This document shows, piece after piece, positions 1 to 5,296 of a DNA stretch of 8,376 bases; the stretch's first letter is position 1, and every line of letters begins with the position of its first letter. The stretch comes from an uncultured Clostridia bacterium. Its GTDB lineage: Bacteria; Bacillota; Clostridia; Oscillospirales; Acutalibacteraceae. The translations under genes and the position numbers were made by a program. The notes beneath the pieces are model-generated. The model did no database searches. It was given only the letters and a program-made list of their open reading frames with translations, and was not told where the DNA came from. The stretch lies in NCBI GenBank assembly GCA_947626485.1, contig CANQSG010000086.1, positions 1 to 8,376 on the forward strand, read 5' to 3'.

Positions 1-330
1 CACAGCCCCCTTTGCCCCGCGACCGACGTCCTGCCGCTGCACGACGAGGATTTCGCCGTCGACGCCCTGATCTTCGACAACCTGCGCGCCCGTCGCCTGA
101 CGCTGCACAACCGCGTCAGCGGCCGCCGCGTCGAGCTCGCCTTCGACGGCTTCGATTACCTGCTCGTCTGGTCGGTGCCCGGCGCCCCCTTCGTCTGCCT
201 CGAGCCCTGGTGCGGCATCACCGACTATTCCGACACGACCGGCGACCTCACAAAAAAGCCCGGCATCGAAACCCTCCCGGAGGCTCAAACCTTCCACCGC
301 ACCCACACCCTAACCCTCCCCAAACCCTGA
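1..330 (+). CDS. Aldose 1-epimerase (LacX/YeaD-like mutarotase), C-terminal part
   Basis: Reading frame 1 is open from the window edge to a TGA at 328-330, giving 109 residues; the N-terminus lies outside the window. The segment FVCLEPWCGITDY fits the region of the galactose mutarotase fold that holds the catalytic base Glu (in LEPW), and the ending G(I/L)ETL..A.TF.R.H.LTL is typical of the LacX-like branch. The upstream DALIFDNLRARRLTLHN stretch also matches that branch. Known role of the family: interconversion of alpha and beta anomers of aldoses, or of sugar-like substrates, in the cytoplasm. The exact substrate cannot be told from a fragment, and the conserved His residues would be upstream of the window. 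The codon usage is strongly GC-rich, like the housekeeping genes at the other end. A GC-rich hairpin follows 16 bases after the stop. Confidence 0.8.
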   Translation, partial: HSPLCPATDVLPLHDEDFAVDALIFDNLRARRLTLHNRVSGRRVELAFDGFDYLLVWSVPGAPFVCLEPWCGITDYSDTTGDLTKKPGIETLPEAQTFHRTHTLTLPKP

Positions 331-345
331 CATGAAGTAAAAGAA

Positions 346-386
346 CCCCCGCCCGCCGGCTCTGAAAAGGAACCGGCGGGCGGGGG
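346..386. terminator. GC-rich hairpin, probable bidirectional terminator
   Basis: A perfect 14-bp inverted repeat (346-359 with 373-386) encloses a 13-base loop. It sits between two convergent genes, the epimerase (plus) and the YafQ-like toxin (minus). On the minus strand it is followed by a T-rich run (GTTCTTTTACTTC), on the plus strand by the weaker ATTTGTTGTTG. The minus-strand terminator is therefore the better supported one, although one structure could serve both sides. Confidence 0.75.
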
Positions 387-412
387 ATTTGTTGTTGGGG
401 ATTTTCGGGGGT

Positions 413-685
413 TCAAAAAAGATCGCTGTGCGTTCCCGTTCGGGTCAGATACAAAAGAAGCTCGTCTTCGATCACTTCGTACACCAACAGCCAGTCGGGC
501 GCGATGTGGCACTCCCGACACCCGCTGTATATGCCGCTCAAGGCGTGATCCCGGTAGGATTCGGGCAGCGGCTCCCCCGCGGCGAGAATCCCGATTGCTT
601 TTTCGAGGAGCTTGACGTCATACCCGCGTTTTTTGATTCGCTTGAAATCTTTTTTGAAGGTGGCCTGATATTTAATCGTCAGCAT
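413..685 (-). CDS. yafQ: YafQ/RelE-family mRNA interferase toxin
   Basis: This is a 90-residue protein, the usual size for YafQ toxins, which cut mRNA on the translating ribosome. The residues that matter in E. coli YafQ have clear counterparts: His47 (DHALSG), His60 and Asp64-Trp65 (ECHIAPDWLLVY), His86 (RTGTHSDLF) and the terminal Phe90. The toxin should therefore be catalytically intact. The N-terminus (YQATFKKDFKRIKKRGYD) is the typical basic helix of the family. The start is set by GGAGG about 7 bases upstream of the ATG, inside the end of the antitoxin gene; the two genes overlap by 14 bases, so translation is probably coupled. Expression should come from the antitoxin promoter, with repression by the antitoxin or the complex (family knowledge). 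A GC-rich terminator follows. Confidence 0.9.
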   Translation of the reverse strand: MLTIKYQATFKKDFKRIKKRGYDVKLLEKAIGILAAGEPLPESYRDHALSGIYSGCRECHIAPDWLLVYEVIEDELLLYLTRTGTHSDLF

Positions 686-944
686 TGAGATCCTCCATCA
701 GTTCGGCGACGGAGGAAAAGCCGCGGCTCAAGCCGACCCCGTTTCTCGCGTCCTCGATCGCCTTGATCGTCACCGCGTTCAGCGCCGGCGATCCCACCCG
801 AAACGGAATCGCCTGCTCCCGCACCGCCTGCCGCAGAAACAGGTTGACCGCCGTGCTGAGGTTCAATCCGAGGCTTTCAAACAAAGCCTGCGACTCCTGC
901 TTCAACGCGGCGTCGATTTTGATATTCGTACTGATAGCAGCCAT
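672..944 (-). CDS. dinJ: DinJ/RelB-family antitoxin
   Basis: This is a 90-residue protein beginning MAAISTNIKIDAALKQESQ, followed by LFESLGLNLSTAVNLFLRQAV, the ribbon-helix-helix DNA-binding and dimerisation region of RelB/DinJ antitoxins. The C-terminal third (FSSVAELMEDLNADD) is acidic and should wrap the toxin. I choose the ATG at 944 over an in-frame ATG 45 bases further upstream, because AGGAGG lies 7 bases before it and because the N-terminus then matches the family. The gene precedes and overlaps the YafQ-like toxin by 14 bases, the standard antitoxin-first order. A consensus promoter with a palindrome over its -10 lies directly upstream, which fits autorepression. Plausible roles are stress response or stabilisation of this accessory region; the sequence does not decide between them. 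Confidence 0.9.
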   Translation of the reverse strand: MAAISTNIKIDAALKQESQALFESLGLNLSTAVNLFLRQAVREQAIPFRVGSPALNAVTIKAIEDARNGVGLSRGFSSVAELMEDLNADD

Positions 945-959
945 AATACCGCCTCCTTT

Positions 960-996
960 CGATACTATTATATATCTATCGTACCCCACTTGTCAA
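960..996 (-). promoter_or_regulatory. Promoter and operator candidate of the toxin-antitoxin pair
   Basis: On the minus strand, TTGACA (991-996) and TATAAT (967-972) match the sigma-A consensus perfectly, with an 18-base spacer. An inverted repeat, CGATA (960-964) and TATCG (977-981), is centred on the -10 box. A site there is well placed for a ribbon-helix-helix antitoxin to block RNA polymerase. The promoter call is strong; the operator assignment is inference. Confidence 0.8.
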
Positions 997-1038
997 TACT
1001 TTATGCATAGAATTTGACACAGAAAGAAATATGCTTTC

Positions 1039-1072
1039 AAAAAAGTTCCCGTCCGAGCAGTTGCCCGGACGG
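1039..1072 (-). terminator. Rho-independent terminator (second of a tandem pair)
   Basis: A 7-bp stem, CCGTCCG/CGGACGG (1049-1055 with 1066-1072), is followed on the minus strand by GAAC and then six T (1039-1044). It lies downstream of the first terminator of the small-ORF unit and just upstream of the toxin-antitoxin promoter, so it insulates that promoter from read-through. Confidence 0.65.
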
Positions 1073-1101
1073 TCAAAATTTGCGACGCAGAAAACAAAGA
1101 A

Positions 1102-1138
1102 AGAACAAAACCCGGCGGCACAAAATCTGCACCGCCGG
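1102..1138 (-). terminator. Rho-independent terminator of the surface-protein unit
   Basis: A 7-bp stem, CCGGCGG/CCGCCGG (1132-1138 with 1112-1118 read on the minus strand), is followed by the T-rich run GTTTTGTTCTTT. It begins about 25 bases after the stop of the 92-residue ORF, which is where transcription of the minus-strand unit should end. Confidence 0.75.
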
Positions 1139-1162
1139 AAGCAAAGAAAAGCGATATGCCGG

Positions 1163-1441
1163 TTAAAATTCTGTATCTTCGGATTCTATCATTTTGGCGC
1201 CTGTTTCTGTGAGCATATAGTTCAATACGGGTCCATCTTGGATAGCCTTGAAATAACCTTCTTCGCACCATTTTTCCATATAATCACAAAATTCGTTTTT
1301 CTTTTTTATGGCTTCCTCTGGGGACAGATTTGTGGTGATTTCAATCACAAATCCAGAGTACGCTTGAAATCTCCATAAAGACCTCGGCGCTACTTTCACC
1401 GATCTTTTAATCGCAGCAATAATTTCCCGTTGCATATCCAT
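1163..1441 (-). CDS. Small hypothetical protein, 92 aa
   Basis: I do not recognise this protein. It is 92 residues, soluble, with no signal peptide or membrane segment. The ATG at 1441 is preceded by AAGGAG with 8 bases of spacing; a second in-frame ATG two codons later is less well placed. The N-terminal third is basic (REIIAAIKRSVKVAPRSLWRF), the middle is probably helical (SPEEAIKKKNEFCDYMEKWCEEG), and the end, NYMLTETGAKMIESED, resembles the closing strand-turn-helix of small winged-helix proteins. That fold is only an impression. The gene lies 44 bases after the 75-residue ORF, in the same orientation, and is followed by two terminators, so it is probably the last gene of the unit that begins with the large surface protein. 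Its composition is clearly AT-richer than the flanking chromosome. The ribosome binding site supports it being a real gene. Confidence 0.7.
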   Translation of the reverse strand: MDMQREIIAAIKRSVKVAPRSLWRFQAYSGFVIEITTNLSPEEAIKKKNEFCDYMEKWCEEGYFKAIQDGPVLNYMLTETGAKMIESEDTEF

Positions 1442-1485
1442 ATTAACAGCTCCTTCTTTTGATAAAGTTACATTGAACCGAATAT

Positions 1486-1713
1486 TTAACGATCCTCCCG
1501 CACAATTTCAAAGCCTTTTTCCGTTAAAATAAGCGCCGTTTCTTTCAGTTCCAATATTCCGTCTGCGATTAAATCGTTTATGACTTTCAGGCAAATTCTT
1601 TTTTCGCTTGGGTCTAATTTCCCGTAAAAAGACGGTCGTTTAGAGTCAAGCAAAACTTTTCCGTGCATCCTAAACTCCTCAAATAATTTTTCTTTAACAG
1701 ATTCAACTGACAT
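1486..1713 (-). CDS. Small hypothetical protein, 75 aa, possible winged-helix fold
   Basis: No family is recognised. I start the protein at MSVESVKEKLFEEF (ATG at 1711-1713), because AGGAGG stands 8 bases upstream. An in-frame ATG further upstream, at 1824, would overlap the preceding gene by 77 bases and has no comparable site. The 75-residue product has helices around residues 2-15 and 32-48, and ends GILELKETALILTEKGFEIVRED. That strand-turn-strand pattern is seen in the wing of MarR/PadR-like winged-helix domains, so DNA binding is possible but unproven. Its last 30 residues resemble those of the next ORF (DG...LTE.G...I..ED). It starts 34 bases after the stop of the surface-protein gene and is probably co-transcribed with it. 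It shares that gene's AT-rich 3' composition. Confidence 0.7.
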   Translation of the reverse strand: MSVESVKEKLFEEFRMHGKVLLDSKRPSFYGKLDPSEKRICLKVINDLIADGILELKETALILTEKGFEIVREDR

Positions 1714-1747
1714 ATCCTTTTCCTCCTTGATTTTTGCTAACAATTTA

Positions 1748-2935
1748 TTATTGTTTCTTTCGAAACGCGGCAGAATAACTGCTTTTGAGCGTATTGTTTG
1801 AATGGTACTCTCTACAGTAAACATTTTTCAGTTGATAAGCCCCCACAAAAGGATTAGATAGGTCGACTGTAACAGATTGCCAACCTCCCCATTTGGGGTT
1901 TCTGTAAGATTCTTCATCGGAATAATATCCGTATTCCCAATCATCCGGCTTTGCAAAAGAAGCATATTTAAGATTTGGGCATTCTTGAAATGCACCATAT
2001 TCGCCGGAATCAGATATAACATATTTATTATTAAGAAAGTTAGTGTTAATGCCAATACTGATAACATTTTCGGGAATGTTTATTTCCCGCAAAGATGTGC
2101 ATCCGAAGAAAGCATAATCTCCGATTACCTTCATGCTGTTTGGAAGTTTAATTTTTTCGAGAAGAGTGCATTCTCTAAATGCGCTACTTAGGATATATGA
2201 AAGATTATCAGTGTTAGAAAGGTTCACATCTACAAGGTTTTCACAATTACTAAAAGCCGAACTCATTATTGCTTCAACGCTTTTCGGAATACGGATACCA
2301 ACTAAATTTGAACCATAAAACGCACTTCCTCCGATCTGCGCAATCGTTTTTCCGTCGGGGCTGGTTTCGGGGATATCAATGCAATATCCGACAGAATTTT
2401 GGTATCCCGATTTCAGTTTAATGCGTACTTTGTTATCGCCAATGTCGGTAAATTCGAACATATCGGGGTCATACATGGTGTAGGTAGGGGTAAACTCTTC
2501 GCTTGAACTACCGTCCCCAACTATGCCCACATCCACTGGAGCATCCGGCGCGTCGGTATAGGTGATGTAAAGATGACCGTCGATGATCTCGGTTTTGAGA
2601 ATCCCGCGCCCGTCCTTGCCGGGGTCGCCCTGCAAGCCCTGCGGGCCCCGTGCGCCGGGGGCGCCGTCTTTGCCGGTTGCGCCGTCTGCGCCTTTCAGCT
2701 CGGAAATATCCACCGTCTTGGTCGTGCCGCTTGCGTCGTCCAGCGTCAGCACCAGCTCATATTTCCCGTCGGCGGTGTTCAGCGTGACGGACTGGATGCC
2801 CGCGCCGTCCTTGCCGTTTGTGCCGTTCGCGCCCGGCTCGCCCTTTTCACCCCGCACCGCGCCGACGTCGACTTCCGTGCCGTCGGTCAGTGTGAAGATC
2901 AGGTGAAACGTTCCGTCCAGCTTTGCGGACTGCAC
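1748..2935 (-). CDS. 3' part of the frame-disrupted collagen-like/BspA surface protein
   Basis: This 395-codon frame (nominal GTG at 2935) has no ribosome binding site of its own and almost certainly belongs to the gene that starts at 5079. Its frame is open upstream to about 3010, where it reads collagen-like triplets (DGNDGAKGDKGEQG) continuous with the upstream part. In order: Gly-X-Y linkers and three copies of a beta-type module around L(V/I)(L/F)TL.DG (residues 1-140), a serine-rich hinge (GDGSSSEEF), then BspA-type leucine-rich repeats (about 198-330) with units such as IG..AF.GC.SL..I.IP..V..IG, and a final stretch of about 65 residues without an LPXTG signal or membrane segment. BspA-like LRRs usually act in binding at the cell surface. 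Codons become AT-rich at about 2515, where the hinge begins. The next ORF starts 34 bases after the stop. Confidence 0.75.
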   Translation of the reverse strand: MQSAKLDGTFHLIFTLTDGTEVDVGAVRGEKGEPGANGTNGKDGAGIQSVTLNTADGKYELVLTLDDASGTTKTVDISELKGADGATGKDGAPGARGPQGLQGDPGKDGRGILKTEIIDGHLYITYTDAPDAPVDVGIVGDGSSSEEFTPTYTMYDPDMFEFTDIGDNKVRIKLKSGYQNSVGYCIDIPETSPDGKTIAQIGGSAFYGSNLVGIRIPKSVEAIMSSAFSNCENLVDVNLSNTDNLSYILSSAFRECTLLEKIKLPNSMKVIGDYAFFGCTSLREINIPENVISIGINTNFLNNKYVISDSGEYGAFQECPNLKYASFAKPDDWEYGYYSDEESYRNPKWGGWQSVTVDLSNPFVGAYQLKNVYCREYHSNNTLKSSYSAAFRKKQ

Positions 2936-5079
2936 GCCGACGCCCTGTTCGCCCTTGTCGCCTTTGGCGCCGTCGTTACCGTCTTGTGGATTTTGAGCTC
3001 CCCGGTCTGGACTTTGTTGGTCATCGTGACTTTGGCGCCGTCCTTGCCGAGGATCGACTGCTCGAGCACGATGGGCTCGCCCTCGGTCAGCGTGATGACA
3101 AGCTGCCCTTTCTCGTTGAGGGTGACGCCCGTCACGCCGACGCCGTCCTTGCCGTCGACGCCGTCGTCGCCCTTGTCACCCTTGACGCCCTGCGCGCCGG
3201 CAGCGCCCGTTTCACCGCGCTCGCCTTTTTCGCCCTGCGCCTTGACCTTTGTCACCGTTTCGCCGATGCACCAGAAGCCGTCGTCGTTGATATAGGGCGT
3301 ATCGCCGTCTTTCCCGTCTTCGCCGTCCCTGCCGTTTTTCCCGTCTTCGCCCGTCGCCTTGACGCCGAGGGACGCGTAGCTGCCTCCGTTGTCATACGAC
3401 ACCGACCAGACGCCGCCTTCGATCTTCAAAAGCGGCGTGACGCCGTCTTTTCCGTTTTCACCGTTTAAGCCGTCCGTGCCGTTCTTGCCGTCGACGCCCT
3501 CGGCGCGGATATAGGTGTTGGTCTCGCCGACCCACCAGACGCCGTCCACGATCCGCGGGCTGTCGCCGTCTTTGCCGTCTTCGCCCTTGGCGCCGGGCGC
3601 GCCGGTTTCGCCTTTTTCGCCGCGCTCGCCCTTTTCGCCCTGCGCCTTCACGCCGAGGGATTTGTAGCTTGCGCCGCCGTCGGTCGAAACCGACCAGAAG
3701 CCGCTGTCGTCGATTTTCAGCATCGGGGTGACGCCGTCCTTGCCGTTCGCCCCGGCCTCGCCCTTTTCGCCCCGCAGATTCTCGGAGGTAAAGGTCTTGC
3801 CGCTCGTGAGCAGGACGGTCATTTTCCCGTCCGCAAAGGTGATTTTTTCGATCGAATCGCCGTCGTCGCCTTTGTCGCCTTTGGCGCCCTGCGCGCCGGC
3901 AGCGCCGGTCTCGCCCTGTTTGCCTTGCTCGCCCTGCGCCTTGACTGCCGTCACCGTATCGCCGACGCACCAGAAGCCGTCGTCGTTAATATAAGGTGTA
4001 GCGCCGTCTTTGCCGTTGACGCCGTCGGTTCCGTCTTTGCCGTCAACGCCCACGGCGCGAACGGCGGTCGTGTAGTCGCCGATGACCCAATAGCCTGCCT
4101 CGTTGATATACGGCGTTGCGCCGTCCGCGCCGGCTTCGCCCTGCGCGCGGATCGTCGTCACGATCTCGCCGACGCACCAGTAACCGGCGTCGTTGATAAA
4201 GGGCGTCGCGCCGTCCTTGCCGTCGGCGCCGTCGGTTCCGTCTTTCCCGTTTTCGCCCGTCGCCTTGACGCCGAGGGACGCGTAGCTGCCGCCGTTGTCA
4301 TACGACACCGCCCAGACGCCGTCCTCGATCGTAAAGCGCGGCGTGACGCCGTCCTTGCCGTCCTTGCCGTCGGCGCCGTTGGTGCCCACGACCCTGCCGA
4401 GGTTGACGCTGCGCCCGTCCGAAAAGGTCAGGGTCAGCTCGCCGTCCGCCAGATCGACGTCGGAAATGGCGACCCCGTCTTTTCCATCGACGCCGTCTTT
4501 GCCGTCGGCGCCATCTTTTCCATCGACGCCGTCTTTACCGTCAACGCCGTCTTTGCCGTCAACGCCATCTTTGCCGTCAACGCCATCTTTGCCGTCGACG
4601 CCGTCTTTGCCGTCGACGCCATCCTTACCATCGACGCCGTTTTTACCGTCCGCGCCGTTCATCCCGACCGCTTTGCCGAGGTTGACCGTCGTGCCGTCCG
4701 AGAGGGTCAGCACCAGCTCGCCGCTGACGTTGAACGAGGCGGCTTTCAGCCCGACGATATCCTGCTCCGCCAACCGGTTCAGCGCGCGCGACCAATCCGC
4801 CTCGCTGCCGGTGTAGCCGTTGTCCTTCGCGATCTCATAGGCGGATTTGCCCGACAGGGAAGACAGCCAGTCGGTCAGCGTTCCGGAATAGCCGTTCTCG
4901 ACCGCCAGCTCATACGCCGAAAGCCCGTTTTTCACCGTGGCGGAAGCCGCCACCGCGCCGTGGTTGTGCACCCACCAAGCGCACAGCAGCGCGATGACGA
5001 CCATCAACACGACCGCCCCGACGCCGAGCGCCGTGCGCTTTGCCACTTGCTTTTTGTCCACATGTTTTGCCTGTTCCAT
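2899..5079 (-). CDS. 5' part of the collagen-like repeat surface protein (N-terminal membrane anchor)
   Basis: The ATG at 5077-5079 follows AAGGAGG at 7 bases. The product starts with a basic segment (HVDKKQVAKRT), then one hydrophobic helix (about 18-36), which should anchor it in the membrane with the rest outside. An AVAAS sequence near residue 45 leaves cleavage possible. Two copies of SAYE(L/I)A..NGY(S/T)G (54-97), a motif common before collagen-like regions in Firmicutes, come next. From 141 on, Gly-X-Y linkers alternate with three module types: TP(Y/F)IN..G(Y/F)W..G (five related copies between 292 and 616), VSYDNGGSYASLGVKATG-like modules (246-275, 451-481, 548-577), and EL.LTLSDG..VNLG modules (119-138, 210-232, 410-437, 650-678). 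The end from about residue 697 (IHKTVTTAPKATRANR) is out-of-frame junk from a one-base disruption near 2991-3003. Restored, the protein has 1110 residues. It is an extracellular fibre, probably an adhesin; the ligand is unknown. Confidence 0.85.
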   Translation of the reverse strand: MEQAKHVDKKQVAKRTALGVGAVVLMVVIALLCAWWVHNHGAVAASATVKNGLSAYELAVENGYSGTLTDWLSSLSGKSAYEIAKDNGYTGSEADWSRALNRLAEQDIVGLKAASFNVSGELVLTLSDGTTVNLGKAVGMNGADGKNGVDGKDGVDGKDGVDGKDGVDGKDGVDGKDGVDGKDGVDGKDGADGKDGVDGKDGVAISDVDLADGELTLTFSDGRSVNLGRVVGTNGADGKDGKDGVTPRFTIEDGVWAVSYDNGGSYASLGVKATGENGKDGTDGADGKDGATPFINDAGYWCVGEIVTTIRAQGEAGADGATPYINEAGYWVIGDYTTAVRAVGVDGKDGTDGVNGKDGATPYINDDGFWCVGDTVTAVKAQGEQGKQGETGAAGAQGAKGDKGDDGDSIEKITFADGKMTVLLTSGKTFTSENLRGEKGEAGANGKDGVTPMLKIDDSGFWSVSTDGGASYKSLGVKAQGEKGERGEKGETGAPGAKGEDGKDGDSPRIVDGVWWVGETNTYIRAEGVDGKNGTDGLNGENGKDGVTPLLKIEGGVWSVSYDNGGSYASLGVKATGEDGKNGRDGEDGKDGDTPYINDDGFWCIGETVTKVKAQGEKGERGETGAAGAQGVKGDKGDDGVDGKDGVGVTGVTLNEKGQLVITLTEGEPIVLEQSILGKDGAKVTMTNKVQTGELKIHKTVTTAPKATRANRASACSPQSWTERFT
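2985..3010 (-). other. Frame-disruption point inside the surface-protein gene
   Basis: The upstream frame reads ..KVQTGELK and then loses the Gly-X-Y pattern, while the neighbouring frame reads NPQDGNDGAKGDKGEQG from the same bases. Adding one base repairs the gene: a fifth A in the A4 tract (2991-2994, T4 on the plus strand) gives VQTGELKNPQDGNDG, and a fifth G in the G4 tract (3000-3003) gives VQTGGAQNPQDGNDG. The sequence cannot say which tract is short, or whether this is a real mutation or an assembly error. Confidence 0.85.
3346..3415. repeat. 70-bp long repeat, copy 1 (YDNGGSYASLGVK module)
   Basis: This copy is identical at 68 of 70 positions to 4252-4321; the differences are at 3385 and 3405. 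It encodes the module centred on VSYDNGGSYASLGVKATG. The two copies lie 906 bp apart in the same orientation and in the same frame, so recombination between them would delete 302 codons cleanly. Confidence 0.85.
4252..4321. repeat. 70-bp long repeat, copy 2 (YDNGGSYASLGVK module)
   Basis: This is the partner of 3346-3415, with differences at 4291 and 4311. A third, more diverged relative of the module lies at about 3637-3729. Near-identical DNA, and not only protein, points to recent duplication or gene conversion within the gene. Confidence 0.85.
4471..4650. repeat. 18-bp tandem minisatellite, 10 units, encoding DGKDGV
   Basis: Ten uninterrupted 18-bp units are present; the coding-strand consensus is GACGGCAAAGACGGCGTC (Asp-Gly-Lys-Asp-Gly-Val). 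They make up residues 144-203 of the surface protein. The unit at 4633-4650 reads DGKNGV and the one at 4507-4524 reads DGKDGA; the other eight are DGKDGV. Variation is mainly at third positions. Units are multiples of three, so gain or loss of a unit changes stalk length without shifting the frame. Confidence 0.95.
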
Positions 5080-5086
5080 AAAAAAT

Positions 5087-5093
5087 CCTCCTT
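5087..5093 (-). promoter_or_regulatory. Ribosome binding site of the surface-protein gene
   Basis: AAGGAGG on the minus strand, 7 bases before the ATG at 5079. It is a near-perfect anti-16S match and fixes the start of the gene. Confidence 0.9.
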
Positions 5094-5102
5094 ACAGCGA
5101 AA

Positions 5103-5159
5103 ATGCAATTCGGGCAACAAAACCCATGCGATTCGGGTATACCCGCTACTATAATACCA
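5103..5159 (-). promoter_or_regulatory. Leader and promoter candidate of the surface-protein gene
   Basis: On the minus strand, an extended -10 (TGG-TATTAT, 5151-5159) lies upstream of the gene; no good -35 is visible. Close to the expected start point is a perfect 12-bp palindrome, CGGGTATACCCG (5134-5145). A direct repeat, ATGC(G/A)ATTCGGG on the plus strand (5126-5137 and 5103-5114), overlaps it with a 23-bp period, about two helix turns. This arrangement suggests binding of a regulator. The promoter itself is only moderately supported. Confidence 0.45.
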
Positions 5160-5177
5160 AAAAACGCGAAAAAAGTC

Positions 5178-5194
5178 CTATGCTGCCAGCATAG
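5178..5194. repeat. Short palindrome upstream of the surface-protein promoter
   Basis: CTATGCTG (5178-5185), one base, then CAGCATAG (5187-5194). On the minus strand it is followed by GGAC and T6 (5170-5175 region), so it could be a weak terminator shielding the surface gene from upstream transcription. It could equally be a protein-binding site. Confidence 0.5.
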
Positions 5195-5198
5195 TTTT

Positions 5199-5235
5199 AA
5201 AAAAAATTCCGACGACCAATCGGTCGCCGGAATTT
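5199..5235 (-). terminator. Terminator-like hairpin with T8 tract
   Basis: An imperfect stem pairs 5204-5211 with 5228-5235 and 5213-5217 with 5222-5226, with a single mismatch and a 4-base loop. On the minus strand it runs directly into eight T (complement of 5199-5206). No gene lies between it and the tRNA terminator, so it is either a back-up terminator for the tRNA transcript or part of a dispersed repeat. Confidence 0.6.
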
Positions 5236-5244
5236 ATAATGTTC

Positions 5245-5296
5245 GTCCGCGCAGCGGACACCAAACTTTTTCACTCTTCACTCTTAGTTCTTCACT
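5245..5296. repeat. Repeat-like intergenic segment (hairpin plus heptamer run)
   Basis: A hairpin, GTCCGC-GCA-GCGGAC (5245-5259), is followed by a 7-base periodic tract: TCACTCT at 5271-5277 and 5278-5284, then TAGTTCT and TCACT. It contains no ORF. Together with the hairpin at 5199-5235 it has the look of a REP-like dispersed intergenic element. That is an impression only; no second copy lies in this window. Confidence 0.4.

Noticed and set aside
331..420. Duplicate of the tRNA-Thr 3' end as an attachment site at the far edge of the accessory block
   Set aside because: I looked for a copy of the T-arm and acceptor sequence around the epimerase-toxin boundary and found none.
1486..1824. Longer 112-residue version of the 75-residue ORF
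   Set aside because: The longer form would overlap the end of the surface gene by 77 bases and lacks a ribosome binding site, while the internal ATG at 1713 has AGGAGG at 8 bases.
2985..3010. Programmed ribosomal frameshift at the break in the surface gene
   Set aside because: The bases CTC AAA ATC do not form an X XXY YYZ slippery heptamer in the zero frame, and no strong stem or pseudoknot is evident just downstream. A one-base indel explains the data more simply.
4471..4650. CRISPR array
   Set aside because: The 18-bp units are directly adjacent, have no spacers, and are in-frame coding sequence for DGKDGV.
3925..5154. A 409-codon open frame on the plus strand opposite the collagen-like gene
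   Set aside because: It has low-complexity repeats (AVFAVDAVFAV) that simply mirror the Gly-X-Y codons on the other strand, with no ribosome binding site. It is a shadow of the repetitive GC-rich gene.
5100..5235. Riboswitch or T-box in the leader of the surface gene
   Set aside because: No T-box motif or recognisable riboswitch core is present. The structures seen are short palindromes and terminator-like hairpins lying mostly upstream of the likely start point.
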